A stretch of DNA of 64,000 nucleotides from Butyrivibrio sp. (lineage in GTDB: Bacteria > Bacillota > Clostridia > Lachnospirales > Lachnospiraceae), in NCBI GenBank assembly GCA_015056565.1, contig SVGB01000011.1, positions 33,255 to 97,254 on the forward strand, read 5' to 3'. Below, piece after piece: positions 17,952 to 27,680 of this stretch (positions are counted from its first letter, which is position 1; every line of letters starts with the position of its first letter). The position numbers were made by a program, and so were the translations under genes. The notes under the pieces were generated by a model. That model searched no databases. It was not told where the DNA came from and worked only from the letters and a program-made list of their open reading frames with translations.

Positions 17952-18034
17952 TTTATTCCTCCCCGATTAATCTTTTTCCATCCCTACAATTCTATTATTC
18001 AATCGGCACAAAGACAAGTATAAAAATATTGATT

Positions 18035-21000
18035 TTATTTAATCTCTTTTAGTATATTTTCCATGGCCTCATAGTCCTCTTTTTCGAAACAATTTCTTAA
18101 TTTTGTAATGGTCTGTACATGCTGCTCCGCAAAAGAAAAGTCTTCCATCTCCTTAAAGGTCTTTGAAAGAAACTCCTTGTTCTTTTCTTTGGCACCAGCT
18201 TCTAATGCAGTATACATGCTCTTTATAAGGATTTCCCCAAGATCTTCATTGGATACAGAGTGATCTTCCTGTGCTGCAGCCGCATCATCTTCAGCATCAT
18301 CTGCCTTTACAGGGTTCTTTTCGTAATACTTTTCAAGAGGCTCTTTAAACCCTCTTAGTTCATTCATAAGATTGTCATGATTCTTCTGGATAAAAGAAAT
18401 ATCCTGAGCCTTACCTGCCATCTCAAGATCTTCAGCATCTTTTGAAAGCTTTCCTGCTCCCACTAAACGGGCAGAGCTCTTAAGTGCATGAACCTTGGTG
18501 GTATAGCTGCCAAAATCTCCCTCATTGTAGTAGTTCTCAAGCTCTTTCGCCTTGTCTTCAATGGAGTTATAGAAAATCGAAAGCACAGACAAAAATGACT
18601 CTTCAGAGCCGCTGTTTTCAATGGCAAGATTCTTATCAATGCCTTCAATTCCCTCAAACCACTCTTCTTTCTTCACAGAAACATCTTTTTCCCTGGACTT
18701 GTGTTTCTTTTCAGGTATCAAAACAGGCACATTATCGTCATAGGAAACCAGCTTTTCAAGGTTATAGGCTCGGTCTGTCTCATCAATATACATTATTCCA
18801 AAGGCGCCCGGGCCACAGCTTATGGACATTGCAGCACTTGCCTTCTGGAATATCACATTCTTAAACGGGAACCTTAAAAGAACTTTTTCCTTTATCTTTT
18901 CAAGCATCTCTTCCGATATTCCGGCATGGGTTATAAACACAAAGTCAAGATTTGGCTTCGCATATCTTGGAAGAGCATATTCTATGTACTTTTTATAGCC
19001 TTTCCAGGTATCTCCAAAATGAGCTCTGTCAAGCCTGAAGACGCTGTCCTTTACAAGCATGAAAGGCTTCATTCCTATGGATTGCATAAATCCATAGGTT
19101 CCCTTGCCCACAAATCCTCTTCTGTAAAGCACTCCCGGGTCACTGGCCACAAAGCTGCAGTGAATATTCTTTTTGATGTTATTCAGTTCCCCAATTATCT
19201 TGCCAGGAGTCAGGCCCTGTCCTGCCATATGATATGCCAAAAGAGCCATGATACCCATAGCACTTGAATTGATGCCAGAATTAAATACATAAACATTTCC
19301 GTAGGCCTTTGCAGCTTCTTTTGCATTCTCATACTCTTTGCTGACTTCTGCTGAAAGGGTGATGTGAATGACCTGATGGGCCTTTTTGAGCTCTTTTTCA
19401 AAGAACTGCTCAAACTCATCTGCAGACGGAGGCTCAGACAAAAAGTGCTTACCCTCATTCATGTAGTTAAGAACTTCATCCGGATCTGCTTCTATTCCGT
19501 CATAATATTCCCTGCCCTCAGAAAGAAGCTTGAAAGGAATGGCATCAATCTGAAGGTTCTTTAAAATAATATCAGGAAGATCACACATGCTGTTGATAGT
19601 TATGGCAATCGGAATCTTTCTGGTGTAGCCCTTTGATGATTTGGTCTGAGACCTTAGAGTTTCAGCGCTGCTTTGGCGGGTAACAATGTTCTCAGGAAGA
19701 TGGGACAAAACAGTCTCTTCAAGTTGCTGCCCAGAAACCGGCTTTACAAGGTATCCGTCAAATCCGCTGGACGAGTACAACTCTCTGTTCTCACTTCCCG
19801 CATTTGCTGTAAGAGCTATGATCGGAACATGATTATTTCTGCCACCTGCCTGCTTTCTGATCCTCTGCATGCACTCTATTCCATTCATTCCAGGCATCAG
19901 ATGATCCATAAGGATAATGTCATACCTTATGTTAGCGGTCATGGAAAGAGCTTCTTCACCGCTGTCTGCAGTATCTATGCTCATCTTTGTCCCAATAAGC
20001 AGTTTTTTCTCAACCTCAAGGTTCATCTCATTGTCATCTACAATAAGCACTCTGGCTTCAGGCGCTGTAAAGCTGACTTCATAGTCTCTGCCCGATGCAG
20101 CGCTTCCATAGTTGGTAATATCTATCTCTCCAACTGCCATTGGGTTAGATATCTTTTGCCATAGCGAAACAGTAAAGGTTGACCCCTGGGTATAGACGCT
20201 GCTAACAGTTATGTCGCCGTCCATCAGCTCTACAAGCTGCTTTACTATGGAAAGTCCAAGACCTGTACCTTCGATCTTAGTTGTATTTTCTTCATCCACT
20301 CTCTGGAAGGCATTGAAAATAAAGGGAAGAGTGTCCTGTTTTATGCCCATACCAGTGTCAGTTACAGTAAACAGGATATGAACAGAATCATCCCTTATAT
20401 CCTCTTCTTCCATATGGAAGGTCACAGTGCCTTCCTTGGTATATTTGACTGCGTTGTTAAGGAGGTTGACCAGTATCTGCTTGATGCGCATTTCATCACC
20501 AAAGAGCTCTCTTGGGATTGTGGGATCTATCTCCACCTTAAACTCAAGGCCCTTTTGCTCAGCCCTTAGCCACATCATGTTTACAATGTCTGAAACCAGA
20601 GTAGCAACGCTGTAGTTTACAGGCACTATATCCATTCGCCCCGCTTCAATCTTGGAAAGGTCAAGAATATCATTGACCAGGGCAAGGAGCATCTTTCCTG
20701 CTCCCTGAATATTAGCCGCATCCTTTACTATCTCTTCTGATGCATCCTCCTGCCTAAGAATGATCTCATTGAGACCAAGGATTGAGTTAATGGGAGTCCT
20801 GATCTCATGGCTCATACTGGAAAAGAATCTGTTCTGTGATTTATTAAGTTCCTCAACCTTTTTGGTCTCTTCTTTAGCTCTTTTGTTCTCAGCCCTAAAG
20901 AGCCACTCAACGAACCACACCATTACGCAGCAGATGATGCCCACAAGTATGACAGAAATAAGAGAGTCAATGTAGTACATTCTCTCCGAGTGGTGAATGA

Positions 21001-21448
21001 CCCTCTCAGGATGAAAATAGCCATCAAGATAAAAGCCAATTGTCTCAGCCGTTATGATGACCAGCATAACCGGCTTCCATTTTCCAGAAACTACAAGTCC
21101 AGTGTAAAGATAAGCAAAGATGATCCATACAGCGCCGCCACCTCTTATGCCACCGCCGTAGTAAAAAACTATTGGAAGGATCACCGCCAGGATTGCAACT
21201 ACCGTAAGCCTTACTGCGCTTATTACTCTGTTCCTTTTAATAGCCAGAACAGTCATTATAGGCGCAACAACAACAGTGACAGCAAGGGTAATGATCTCCA
21301 CAATGTTCTCACCGGTAATGATATCTCCAATAAGTGCCAGTGCCATGAAGAATACAGTTATGAATGTCAAAAGTATATAAACTCGGTCTCTAAAACTTCT
21401 GGAAGGATCCTTAAGGCCATCGACCATTTTCCTAAACATCTTGATCAT
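18035..21448 (-). CDS. Hybrid histidine kinase with receiver, DegV and Hpt domains
   Basis: 1137 residues. N-terminal membrane region with about six spans (30-190). HisKA with SHEIRTPINS (His near 213) is followed by HATPase_c (DEMRIKQILVNLLNNAVKYT, GTGLGLSIVKQLVELMDG). A receiver follows with phospho-Asp in ILMDHLMPG (near 513). About 613-885 reads as a DegV (EDD) fold: ITINSMCDLPDIIL, then ITLSAEVSKEY, then YRRGFVGKGTYGFMQ; DegV proteins bind fatty acids. The last part is an Hpt domain with VHALKSSARLVGA (His near 987). The start overlaps the preceding kinase stop by ATGA, so the two are translationally coupled. The DegV module between receiver and Hpt is the unusual point. Confidence 0.88.
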   Translation of the reverse strand: MIKMFRKMVDGLKDPSRSFRDRVYILLTFITVFFMALALIGDIITGENIVEIITLAVTVVVAPIMTVLAIKRNRVISAVRLTVVAILAVILPIVFYYGGGIRGGGAVWIIFAYLYTGLVVSGKWKPVMLVIITAETIGFYLDGYFHPERVIHHSERMYYIDSLISVILVGIICCVMVWFVEWLFRAENKRAKEETKKVEELNKSQNRFFSSMSHEIRTPINSILGLNEIILRQEDASEEIVKDAANIQGAGKMLLALVNDILDLSKIEAGRMDIVPVNYSVATLVSDIVNMMWLRAEQKGLEFKVEIDPTIPRELFGDEMRIKQILVNLLNNAVKYTKEGTVTFHMEEEDIRDDSVHILFTVTDTGMGIKQDTLPFIFNAFQRVDEENTTKIEGTGLGLSIVKQLVELMDGDITVSSVYTQGSTFTVSLWQKISNPMAVGEIDITNYGSAASGRDYEVSFTAPEARVLIVDDNEMNLEVEKKLLIGTKMSIDTADSGEEALSMTANIRYDIILMDHLMPGMNGIECMQRIRKQAGGRNNHVPIIALTANAGSENRELYSSSGFDGYLVKPVSGQQLEETVLSHLPENIVTRQSSAETLRSQTKSSKGYTRKIPIAITINSMCDLPDIILKNLQIDAIPFKLLSEGREYYDGIEADPDEVLNYMNEGKHFLSEPPSADEFEQFFEKELKKAHQVIHITLSAEVSKEYENAKEAAKAYGNVYVFNSGINSSAMGIMALLAYHMAGQGLTPGKIIGELNNIKKNIHCSFVASDPGVLYRRGFVGKGTYGFMQSIGMKPFMLVKDSVFRLDRAHFGDTWKGYKKYIEYALPRYAKPNLDFVFITHAGISEEMLEKIKEKVLLRFPFKNVIFQKASAAMSISCGPGAFGIMYIDETDRAYNLEKLVSYDDNVPVLIPEKKHKSREKDVSVKKEEWFEGIEGIDKNLAIENSGSEESFLSVLSIFYNSIEDKAKELENYYNEGDFGSYTTKVHALKSSARLVGAGKLSKDAEDLEMAGKAQDISFIQKNHDNLMNELRGFKEPLEKYYEKNPVKADDAEDDAAAAQEDHSVSNEDLGEILIKSMYTALEAGAKEKNKEFLSKTFKEMEDFSFAEQHVQTITKLRNCFEKEDYEAMENILKEIK

Positions 21449-23511
21449 CAGCGCTTACCTCCCCTGTTTCCAGCCTTGCCCTCAGTCACTACGCGCTGCA
21501 TCACTCTCTCAAAATCGCTGATAATGATAGGCTTAGAAATAAAGCCATCGAAGCCTTCTCTTAGGAACATCTCCTTCGCTCCGCTGACTGCATTGGCAGT
21601 TAAGGCCACAATGGCCACCTTTTTACCATCTCTTTCTGCCGCACTTCTTATCCTCTTCATGGCCTCAACACCATCCATCTGTGGCATCATGTGATCCATG
21701 AAGATTACGTCATATTCATTTCTGTCAAACTTATCCAGTGCTTCCATACCGCTGTCTGCAGTATCTATGATCATCTTGTATTCTTTAAAAAGACCTGTGG
21801 CCACAACAAGGTTCATGGGCTCGTCATCTACTACAAGGGCCCTTACGCCTTCAAGATCCGGCTTTTCAAGGTTCTCCTCAAATGAGACTACATTGCCACT
21901 GGTAGTACCATTTAGTACCTGAACGATTGATAGTCCATAAACAGGCTTTCTTATAACAATTGCCCTGGTGTCCTTTTTAGCCTCGTAGTCCTCCTCAGCG
22001 GTGATTGCCAGCACGATATTTCTATCAAGTTCATTTTCAAAGAAGTCCCTGTCATGTTCATACTCAACATCACCTACAAACACATGAGTTATATCACCTC
22101 TTGCAATGAGCTTTTTCAAATCATCAATGTTGCTTGCGAAGAACAGATTGTGACGAAGGCCCCTGGCCAGATTTTCAGACATGTTCTTGTACATAAGTCC
22201 AAGACCTGGTACCTCATATCTGTTTAGCCAGTTGTAGATCACAACGTTTATAAAGCTATCAGTATTTATGGACATACACGGTGAAGGATCGATAACTTCC
22301 TGGAAGATACTGATCCTTACAGTCGTGCCCAAATTTTTCTGGCTCTCTATCTTCACAAAGCCGTCCATACTGCGGACAAGTCCAAGAACTACAGAAAGCC
22401 CAAGTCCGACACCTCCAGTGCTCCTGTCTCTCTTTTTATCAGCCTGGTAGATGCCCTTGGTTATCCTGCTAAGATCCTTCTGTGTCATGCCAACTCCGGT
22501 ATCGGACACTTCAATAATGAGGTTTACCCCATATTCCTTTTTATAGGTGGTTATTTTAAGACAGGCTCCGCCCTTTCTCGTAAACTTAAAGGCATTGTCC
22601 AGAAGGTGACTTATGATCTTGTGAATCTTTTTCATGTCGCCCTTCATGACTGCCGGAACTTCAGGGTCAAGATCCACAACGAAATCCAGATCCGTCTCAC
22701 TTCTCATGGTGTTATACCCTATAAGTACATCGTTAAGAAGCGATGTGATCATATATCTCTCATTTTCAATAATGACGTTCTGCCTCTGGATCTCACTGTA
22801 ATCCTGAATATCTTCTATCTGGTGTGATATTCGAAGTCCCGCATTTTTTATAGTCTGTATATCTTCTCTTTTCTCTCTTTTCAAAATAAGGTCTGTAAGA
22901 CCATTTATTACATTGATGGGGGTACGAAGTTCATGGGAGAGGTTGACAAGAAAGTCTTCCATATCGTGATCATTGGACCTTATGGTGCTTTCAAGCTTGT
23001 CCACAGCTGAATTGCTCTCTAAAATCTTTTCAACAATGGTCTTAAGTACGATGTACAGACATACCATAGAGATCACGTGCAAAAGTATTCTTGATATTGT
23101 CATTGAGTCAAAGACAAACTTATCCCGCTTTGCCATAACTATCTGAGTTATTACAAGGACCATGAACTCAATAATGATAAGCCTCATAAAATCAATTCTT
23201 TTTATCAGGGCAGCAACAGCCATAAGAAGCGCAGCAACTACATACAGGTCAAAAAAACTGCTCTTGTGGACTCCATGGAAAAAAGCTATGAACATAGAAA
23301 AGATCAGATAAAAATCCTCTCTGAACCTGGCCGAGCCCTTTTGGGTTACGTGCATCCATCCGGCTCCAACCACTCCAACTATGATAACCGGAGGCATCCA
23401 AAATTCCCACCCCTGGGTCACACTTTCAAGAATGGCTCCAACACCTGCAATTGAAAGAATTGCAACTACGGTATTATGGGTTTTTATGATCTGTTGATGA
23501 TTATCTCCCAC
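21448..23511 (-). CDS. Hybrid sensor histidine kinase with pseudo-receiver and receiver
   Basis: 687 residues. About six membrane spans in the first 160 residues. HisKA: NLSHELRTPINVINGL (His near 192). HATPase: ISHLLDNAFKFTRKGG, then GGVGLGLSVVLGLVRSMDG. A segment around 400-520 looks like a receiver fold without an obvious phospho-Asp. It is followed by a genuine receiver, VRALVVDDEPMNL with IFMDHMMPQMDG (Asp near 603). The stop overlaps the ATG of the next kinase (ATGA). It shares its overall plan with that kinase but lacks DegV and Hpt, so phosphate could pass between the pair. The input signal is unknown. Confidence 0.88.
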   Translation of the reverse strand: MGDNHQQIIKTHNTVVAILSIAGVGAILESVTQGWEFWMPPVIIVGVVGAGWMHVTQKGSARFREDFYLIFSMFIAFFHGVHKSSFFDLYVVAALLMAVAALIKRIDFMRLIIIEFMVLVITQIVMAKRDKFVFDSMTISRILLHVISMVCLYIVLKTIVEKILESNSAVDKLESTIRSNDHDMEDFLVNLSHELRTPINVINGLTDLILKREKREDIQTIKNAGLRISHQIEDIQDYSEIQRQNVIIENERYMITSLLNDVLIGYNTMRSETDLDFVVDLDPEVPAVMKGDMKKIHKIISHLLDNAFKFTRKGGACLKITTYKKEYGVNLIIEVSDTGVGMTQKDLSRITKGIYQADKKRDRSTGGVGLGLSVVLGLVRSMDGFVKIESQKNLGTTVRISIFQEVIDPSPCMSINTDSFINVVIYNWLNRYEVPGLGLMYKNMSENLARGLRHNLFFASNIDDLKKLIARGDITHVFVGDVEYEHDRDFFENELDRNIVLAITAEEDYEAKKDTRAIVIRKPVYGLSIVQVLNGTTSGNVVSFEENLEKPDLEGVRALVVDDEPMNLVVATGLFKEYKMIIDTADSGMEALDKFDRNEYDVIFMDHMMPQMDGVEAMKRIRSAAERDGKKVAIVALTANAVSGAKEMFLREGFDGFISKPIIISDFERVMQRVVTEGKAGNRGGKR

Positions 23512-23522
23512 AGTATGCTCCT

Positions 23523-25577
23523 TTAACGGCCGACTTTACTTTCTCTGTCCTTTACTAAAAGCTGCTTTGTGTATCTGATGACGTTCATTATATCTGTTGT
23601 ACCGTTGGCACAGTAACATGCTCCGATAAATGTCCTGCACTCTTTTTCACCAAGATATTTTTTTGCTCTTTCAAGATCGTTCAAGAAGTAATATTCATCA
23701 TTTTCAAAACCAAAGCAGACAAACTCTTCTCCAGATACTGCATAGACATTCTCGTCTCCAAAGGCATCCATAAGACACCTTGCAGTATTTCTAAGAATGG
23801 CTTCCGTGTTTTCATGGCGGATGTTGTCATTGATCTCACGAAGCCCTGCCACCTCACAGATCACATATCCAAAGGGCTGGGAATAGTCCATCTGGTTTTC
23901 CGCAAACTCCCGCATTGCGCTTCTGTTCATGGCACCTGACACAGGATCGTGATAGCTGTAATAGAGCATTCTTTCCTGCTCCTTGCGCTGACCGATGAAC
24001 TGGCCAAAAAAGTATGCCATGATATCCATCACTTCATCTACGCTCTTTACACGCTCCATCTCAATGTCCTTGACTCCCAAAAATCCAAGGACAGTATCTC
24101 CAAGTTTTATGCATTTATATTCATTGTTGCCTTTATGATCGCTTATTTTTTCAATAAACTGCTCTTCGCTGTTTTCGTAGTTTAATACAAGGCTCTCTTT
24201 GGGCATCGGATCAAGCCCTTCCTTAAACCACTCATAGGTGATATTGAACTTTCCTTTTTTCTTATCCTCATAGATAAATGCACGGCTTGCCCCAAGCTCT
24301 TTTGCAATATACTCAAGAAGCATCCGGATGCTGTCTGAGGGATTCTTAGTACTTACAGCCACCTGCAGTGAATGGTTGATAAACCTGTCTCTGTCAACAG
24401 CCGCCTGATCCCTCATCCACCAGTTCACAAACTGTCCCATTACTGTCGCTAAAAACAGCACCATGCCTATCCTTATAAAAAAGCCAAAGTGATGTTCCCA
24501 AAGTCCAAAAAGATATACCGCCAGCTCGATCACGGCGCATACTGCCATTTCAAAAAATGCAAAAGCAATGATCTTGTTTTTTGTTGGAATACTCCTTCTC
24601 TTGCAGTACATATGATCATCTACTAAAAGAGCTGTAATAAGTACAATAGTTACTCCAACAGCCAGGATTTCAAAAGGAATAAAGCTGTTCATCATGTCAG
24701 CGTCTGCATAGAACCTAAGTCCCATGATTGAAACAGTAATGACCATCGTTGCAAAAAACGCCACATACTCATATATTTTTCTTTTTTGTCTTGTGGAAGA
24801 ATTTAGAAATCTCACAAAGGGATACGGCAACAGCATAACAAAAAGTCTGTTAAAGACACGCCACATTATGTTGATGCCTGTAAGAGTCTGGATTACCGGC
24901 ATTCCGCCAAGAACCCACAGTCCAAATAAGCCTGAGCCTACTCCCAGATCAAGGATATCCAGCGGAATACCCTTTTTATCAGATATTCCCAGCCAGATAA
25001 GTATGATTATAAAGCCAAAGAAAATAATAAGAAGCGTAAGGAAAAGTGATACGGCGTTCTGACTCAGCATCATATGAATATAGCTGGAAGCCGGGCCAAC
25101 ATAGATGTTATAGACTTCACCAATTCTTGATTTTATGCTGACTCTGTACATCTCGAGGATCACGCTTTTGCCGCTATCGTGCTCACACAGTCCTATACTG
25201 TGATATACTGTTCCCTCGCCAAATCCTGTCAGGTTCTCTTTGGGCTCATAAGTGTAAATGACCTCTCCATTCATATACACCTTAACATTGGTATATTTTG
25301 ACAAAAAGCACAGGCAATCCCCGTCCTTAAGATCATCCGGAAGAGTATTTGTCAAAGTCACATTCCCGGTAATAGATTTTATCTTTGTCGTATCAAGATC
25401 GTAGGTATTACCATCAGAATCATGCCAGTTGCTAGAAAAATGAACAAGTTTCTCAGAAAAGTCCTTCCCAAAGGCATCAGTAAAGAAAAGTGCATAGAAA
25501 AACACCACCAGCACCAGAGCCGCAAATATCAGATTGTAATAGAATATATTACTTAGAGGTTTTCTGTTGTCTTTCAT
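23523..25577 (-). CDS. 7TM-DISM-type sensor with degenerate GGDEF domain
   Basis: 684 residues. First membrane span near 12-32, then an extracytoplasmic beta-rich sensor (to about 165) and seven predicted spans (about 170-400), the layout of 7TMR-DISM receptors. A GAF-like region (about 410-530) leads into a shortened GGDEF domain. There the GGDEF motif reads SGEEF and the I-site and second half are poorly conserved, so cyclase activity is doubtful. It may bind GTP or act as partner of the active cyclase encoded upstream. The gene ends 11 bp before the hybrid kinase pair, suggesting one signalling transcript. Confidence 0.75.
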   Translation of the reverse strand: MKDNRKPLSNIFYYNLIFAALVLVVFFYALFFTDAFGKDFSEKLVHFSSNWHDSDGNTYDLDTTKIKSITGNVTLTNTLPDDLKDGDCLCFLSKYTNVKVYMNGEVIYTYEPKENLTGFGEGTVYHSIGLCEHDSGKSVILEMYRVSIKSRIGEVYNIYVGPASSYIHMMLSQNAVSLFLTLLIIFFGFIIILIWLGISDKKGIPLDILDLGVGSGLFGLWVLGGMPVIQTLTGINIMWRVFNRLFVMLLPYPFVRFLNSSTRQKRKIYEYVAFFATMVITVSIMGLRFYADADMMNSFIPFEILAVGVTIVLITALLVDDHMYCKRRSIPTKNKIIAFAFFEMAVCAVIELAVYLFGLWEHHFGFFIRIGMVLFLATVMGQFVNWWMRDQAAVDRDRFINHSLQVAVSTKNPSDSIRMLLEYIAKELGASRAFIYEDKKKGKFNITYEWFKEGLDPMPKESLVLNYENSEEQFIEKISDHKGNNEYKCIKLGDTVLGFLGVKDIEMERVKSVDEVMDIMAYFFGQFIGQRKEQERMLYYSYHDPVSGAMNRSAMREFAENQMDYSQPFGYVICEVAGLREINDNIRHENTEAILRNTARCLMDAFGDENVYAVSGEEFVCFGFENDEYYFLNDLERAKKYLGEKECRTFIGACYCANGTTDIMNVIRYTKQLLVKDRESKVGR

Positions 25578-25603
25578 AGGCAGCTACCCTCAAGTTTGTA
25601 ACA

Positions 25604-25670
25604 AGACACGGGGACGGTTCTTCTGTCTCATTGTGCACAACATGACACGGGGACGGTTCTTTTGTCATAT
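25604..25670. repeat. Two direct copies of the GGGGACGGTTCTTTTG repeat
   Basis: GACACGGGGACGGTTCTT occurs at about 25605 and again at about 25644, followed by CTGTC and TTGTC. Here the copies are direct rather than inverted. They lie between the stop of the diguanylate cyclase gene (25672) and the start of the next gene (25577). Confidence 0.85.
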
Positions 25671-25671
25671 T

Positions 25672-27183
25672 TTACTGGATACGTTTGTCGCCCCTTCTGT
25701 CTATGCCTTTTTTCTCGTAGTACTCAGCCTTAGACTTGTACATTGCATCGTCAGCTTTTCTCTCAAGTTCATGGATATTAAGCTCTTTATTATCTGCATA
25801 GGAAGCGTATCCAATTGACACCGACAGCGAATGGGAATACTGTCCATACCAGTTGTCGACCTGGTTTTCAATATCCCTGCAAACCGCCTGTGGGTCGTTC
25901 GTCCTTAGGATTGCAGCAAATTCATCTCCGCCAATTCTGTAAACCTTGCCCTTACTGCCGATGGCCAGCAAAAGACATTCAGCCGCGCCTTTAATAAGCT
26001 CATCACCGCCTGCATGGCCCTTGGTGTCGTTGACTTTCTTAAGTCCATTCACGTCAGCTGAAAGAATAACAAAGTCTTCCGGAAGTCCATTTTCCATGTA
26101 CTCGGCCAGATCTTCCTCGTAGCTTCGCCTGTTAAAGAGCCTTGTGAGTTCGTCTGTCATGGCAATCCTGACAAGGCGCTCTTCTCTTTGCTTCTCCTCA
26201 TCTACATTTCGCGTTGTAAAAACAACCTGTGTAGGAACGCCATTTTCATCCACTTCCACCGGAATGTACTGGGCCCTGAACCATCCATGAACCACATCGA
26301 TAAAGTCATCACTTATAAGTCTCTTGCCAATAAGCCTTTCCTGTACAGTTCCAATATTTGTAAATCTAATAAAGTTTTCAAGTTGATCCGGCATTACACG
26401 TCCCCTGATCTTGCGGGTCATAATAGTATAAGGCATATTTGCGAGATCAATTGTGTATTTTTTCTGCTCCTTGCCTCTTACTGACACCTCTGTACAGTCT
26501 TTAAAATCAATAAGATTTACCCTGTCGTAAATATCAGCGATTGACTTAAGGATGTTCACCTTGTCCTGTATTTCTGTATCCTTGGTCTTCTGGAGTTTGA
26601 TAGTTGCCTCAGAACTGGCCATAAGTGAATGATAGCGCACCGTCATTCCAAGTCCGGATACAAGAGTAAGGATAAAATAGTTTATCGGATTGATACCTGC
26701 AGCATGATCCACCTGATAGATCATGCCAAACAACAGCACATATGTAAGTATTGCAAGGATCATGCTAAACCACGGTTTTAATACAATAAAGCAGACAAGC
26801 ATAACCTCTACAGCATAAAATGTCAGCATCTGCTCGCCATCTGCATACGTACTGTGCGAACTCCACATAGCCCACAGCGACATGAGCATGTAATAAACTG
26901 TATTAAGTACGACCACCTTCCAATGGTCTTCAAGTCCCTTTTTGAGAAGAAGGTTGGAAACCAAAAAGCCAGCAAGGCAAGTAAAAATGCAAAATAGCAC
27001 ACTATGAATGCTGATAATCTCTTCTCTGCCGATGCTCTTTCTGGTCAGAATAAAGAAAGCCAAAGTTATAGATTCAAAAATGGCTACAATAATGGAAATA
27101 TTCTCTATGCTCTTGGTACTAGTCTCATCCATCAGTTTTTGAACTTCTTTGTCAACAACCGGGAAGAAGTATCGTTTCAGCAT
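25672..27183 (-). CDS. Membrane-bound diguanylate cyclase (GGDEF)
   Basis: 503 residues. Six predicted membrane spans (about 25-195), a short helical linker, a PAS-like domain (about 205-335, VHGWFRAQYIPVEVDENG), then a GGDEF domain. The signature is canonical: YRIGGDEFAAIL near 417, with DELTRLFNRRSYEEDL at the domain start and ADVNGLKKVNDTKGHAGGD before it. It should make c-di-GMP from two GTP. TATAAT at 27234-27239 is a likely -10. It leads the cluster of sensory genes down to 18035. c-di-GMP made here could feed the riboswitch near 51.7 kb (inference). Confidence 0.9.
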   Translation of the reverse strand: MLKRYFFPVVDKEVQKLMDETSTKSIENISIIVAIFESITLAFFILTRKSIGREEIISIHSVLFCIFTCLAGFLVSNLLLKKGLEDHWKVVVLNTVYYMLMSLWAMWSSHSTYADGEQMLTFYAVEVMLVCFIVLKPWFSMILAILTYVLLFGMIYQVDHAAGINPINYFILTLVSGLGMTVRYHSLMASSEATIKLQKTKDTEIQDKVNILKSIADIYDRVNLIDFKDCTEVSVRGKEQKKYTIDLANMPYTIMTRKIRGRVMPDQLENFIRFTNIGTVQERLIGKRLISDDFIDVVHGWFRAQYIPVEVDENGVPTQVVFTTRNVDEEKQREERLVRIAMTDELTRLFNRRSYEEDLAEYMENGLPEDFVILSADVNGLKKVNDTKGHAGGDELIKGAAECLLLAIGSKGKVYRIGGDEFAAILRTNDPQAVCRDIENQVDNWYGQYSHSLSVSIGYASYADNKELNIHELERKADDAMYKSKAEYYEKKGIDRRGDKRIQ

Positions 27184-27282
27184 AACATCGCCTTTCGCTC
27201 AAAGTTTCCTCATGTTATTCCATAGTTACATATATTATAATTCATATTTCGTATAAAAATTCATAAATTACTATAAACAAAA

Positions 27283-27310
27283 AAGGACCAACTCTTTCGA
27301 GTTGATCCTT
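27283..27310 (-). terminator. Intrinsic terminator after tRNA-like remnant
   Basis: Stem AAGGATCAACTC/GAGTTGGTCCTT on the minus strand with loop GAAA, followed by TTTTTTG. It is nearly identical to the terminator at 27479-27506, showing that a tRNA-plus-terminator unit was duplicated. Confidence 0.85.
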
Positions 27311-27319
27311 CCAGTTTCG

Positions 27320-27469
27320 TGCGGAAGATGGGACTTTGAGCAGAGCACTTGGCGAGGTATTTTCGAGCCTAGTGCGAGCCATGGGTGAACACTTGACGAG
27401 GTTCTTTCGAGTCTAGTGTGAATCCCTGAACCCACGCAGCGAAGCTGCTGGGTGAGAGTCCCCTTCCGC
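27320..27469 (-). other. tRNA-Leu-like acceptor ends enclosing three hairpins (degenerate tRNA or structured RNA)
   Basis: The 5' end GCGGAAG and 3' end CTTCCGCA pair as the acceptor stem of tRNA-Leu does, and the 3' 18 nt match the neighbouring tRNA-Leu. The 135 nt between do not form a tRNA. They hold one hairpin near 27430-27455 and two related hairpins (about 27348-27375 and 27391-27419) of the pattern CACTAG...CTCG...CAAGTG. An intrinsic terminator follows. Either a tRNA-Leu pseudogene invaded by repeats or an unrecognised RNA. Confidence 0.55.
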
Positions 27470-27478
27470 GCAAAATAA

Positions 27479-27506
27479 AAGGACCAACTCTTTCGAGTTG
27501 ATCCTT
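27479..27506 (-). terminator. Intrinsic terminator originally belonging to tRNA-Leu(AAG)
   Basis: Stem of 12 bp with loop GAAA, followed on the minus strand by TTTTATTTTG. It lies directly downstream of the duplicated tRNA-Leu 3' end (27512-27536). It probably terminated tRNA-Leu(AAG) before the element at 27.5-36.2 kb inserted between them. Confidence 0.85.
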
Positions 27507-27511
27507 TTGTT

Positions 27512-27536
27512 TCGTGCGGAAGATGGGACTTGAACC
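27512..27536 (-). repeat. Attachment site repeat (distal end of integrated element)
   Basis: 25 nt identical to 36147-36171, which includes the 3' end of tRNA-Leu(AAG). A shorter third copy lies at about 27318-27336. The repeat marks the end of the integrated element opposite its integrase. Confidence 0.88.
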
Positions 27537-27680
27537 AACTTTCGCAAAATAAATCTCAGAAAGAAAGGAGATTCTGGCGCCATCTCCTTTGATAGGACCC
27601 TATATAGGACCCACAATTGTAATATACATTTATATAAAATGCCACATCACCACCCCAAAAACAAAAGAATACTTTTAAGG

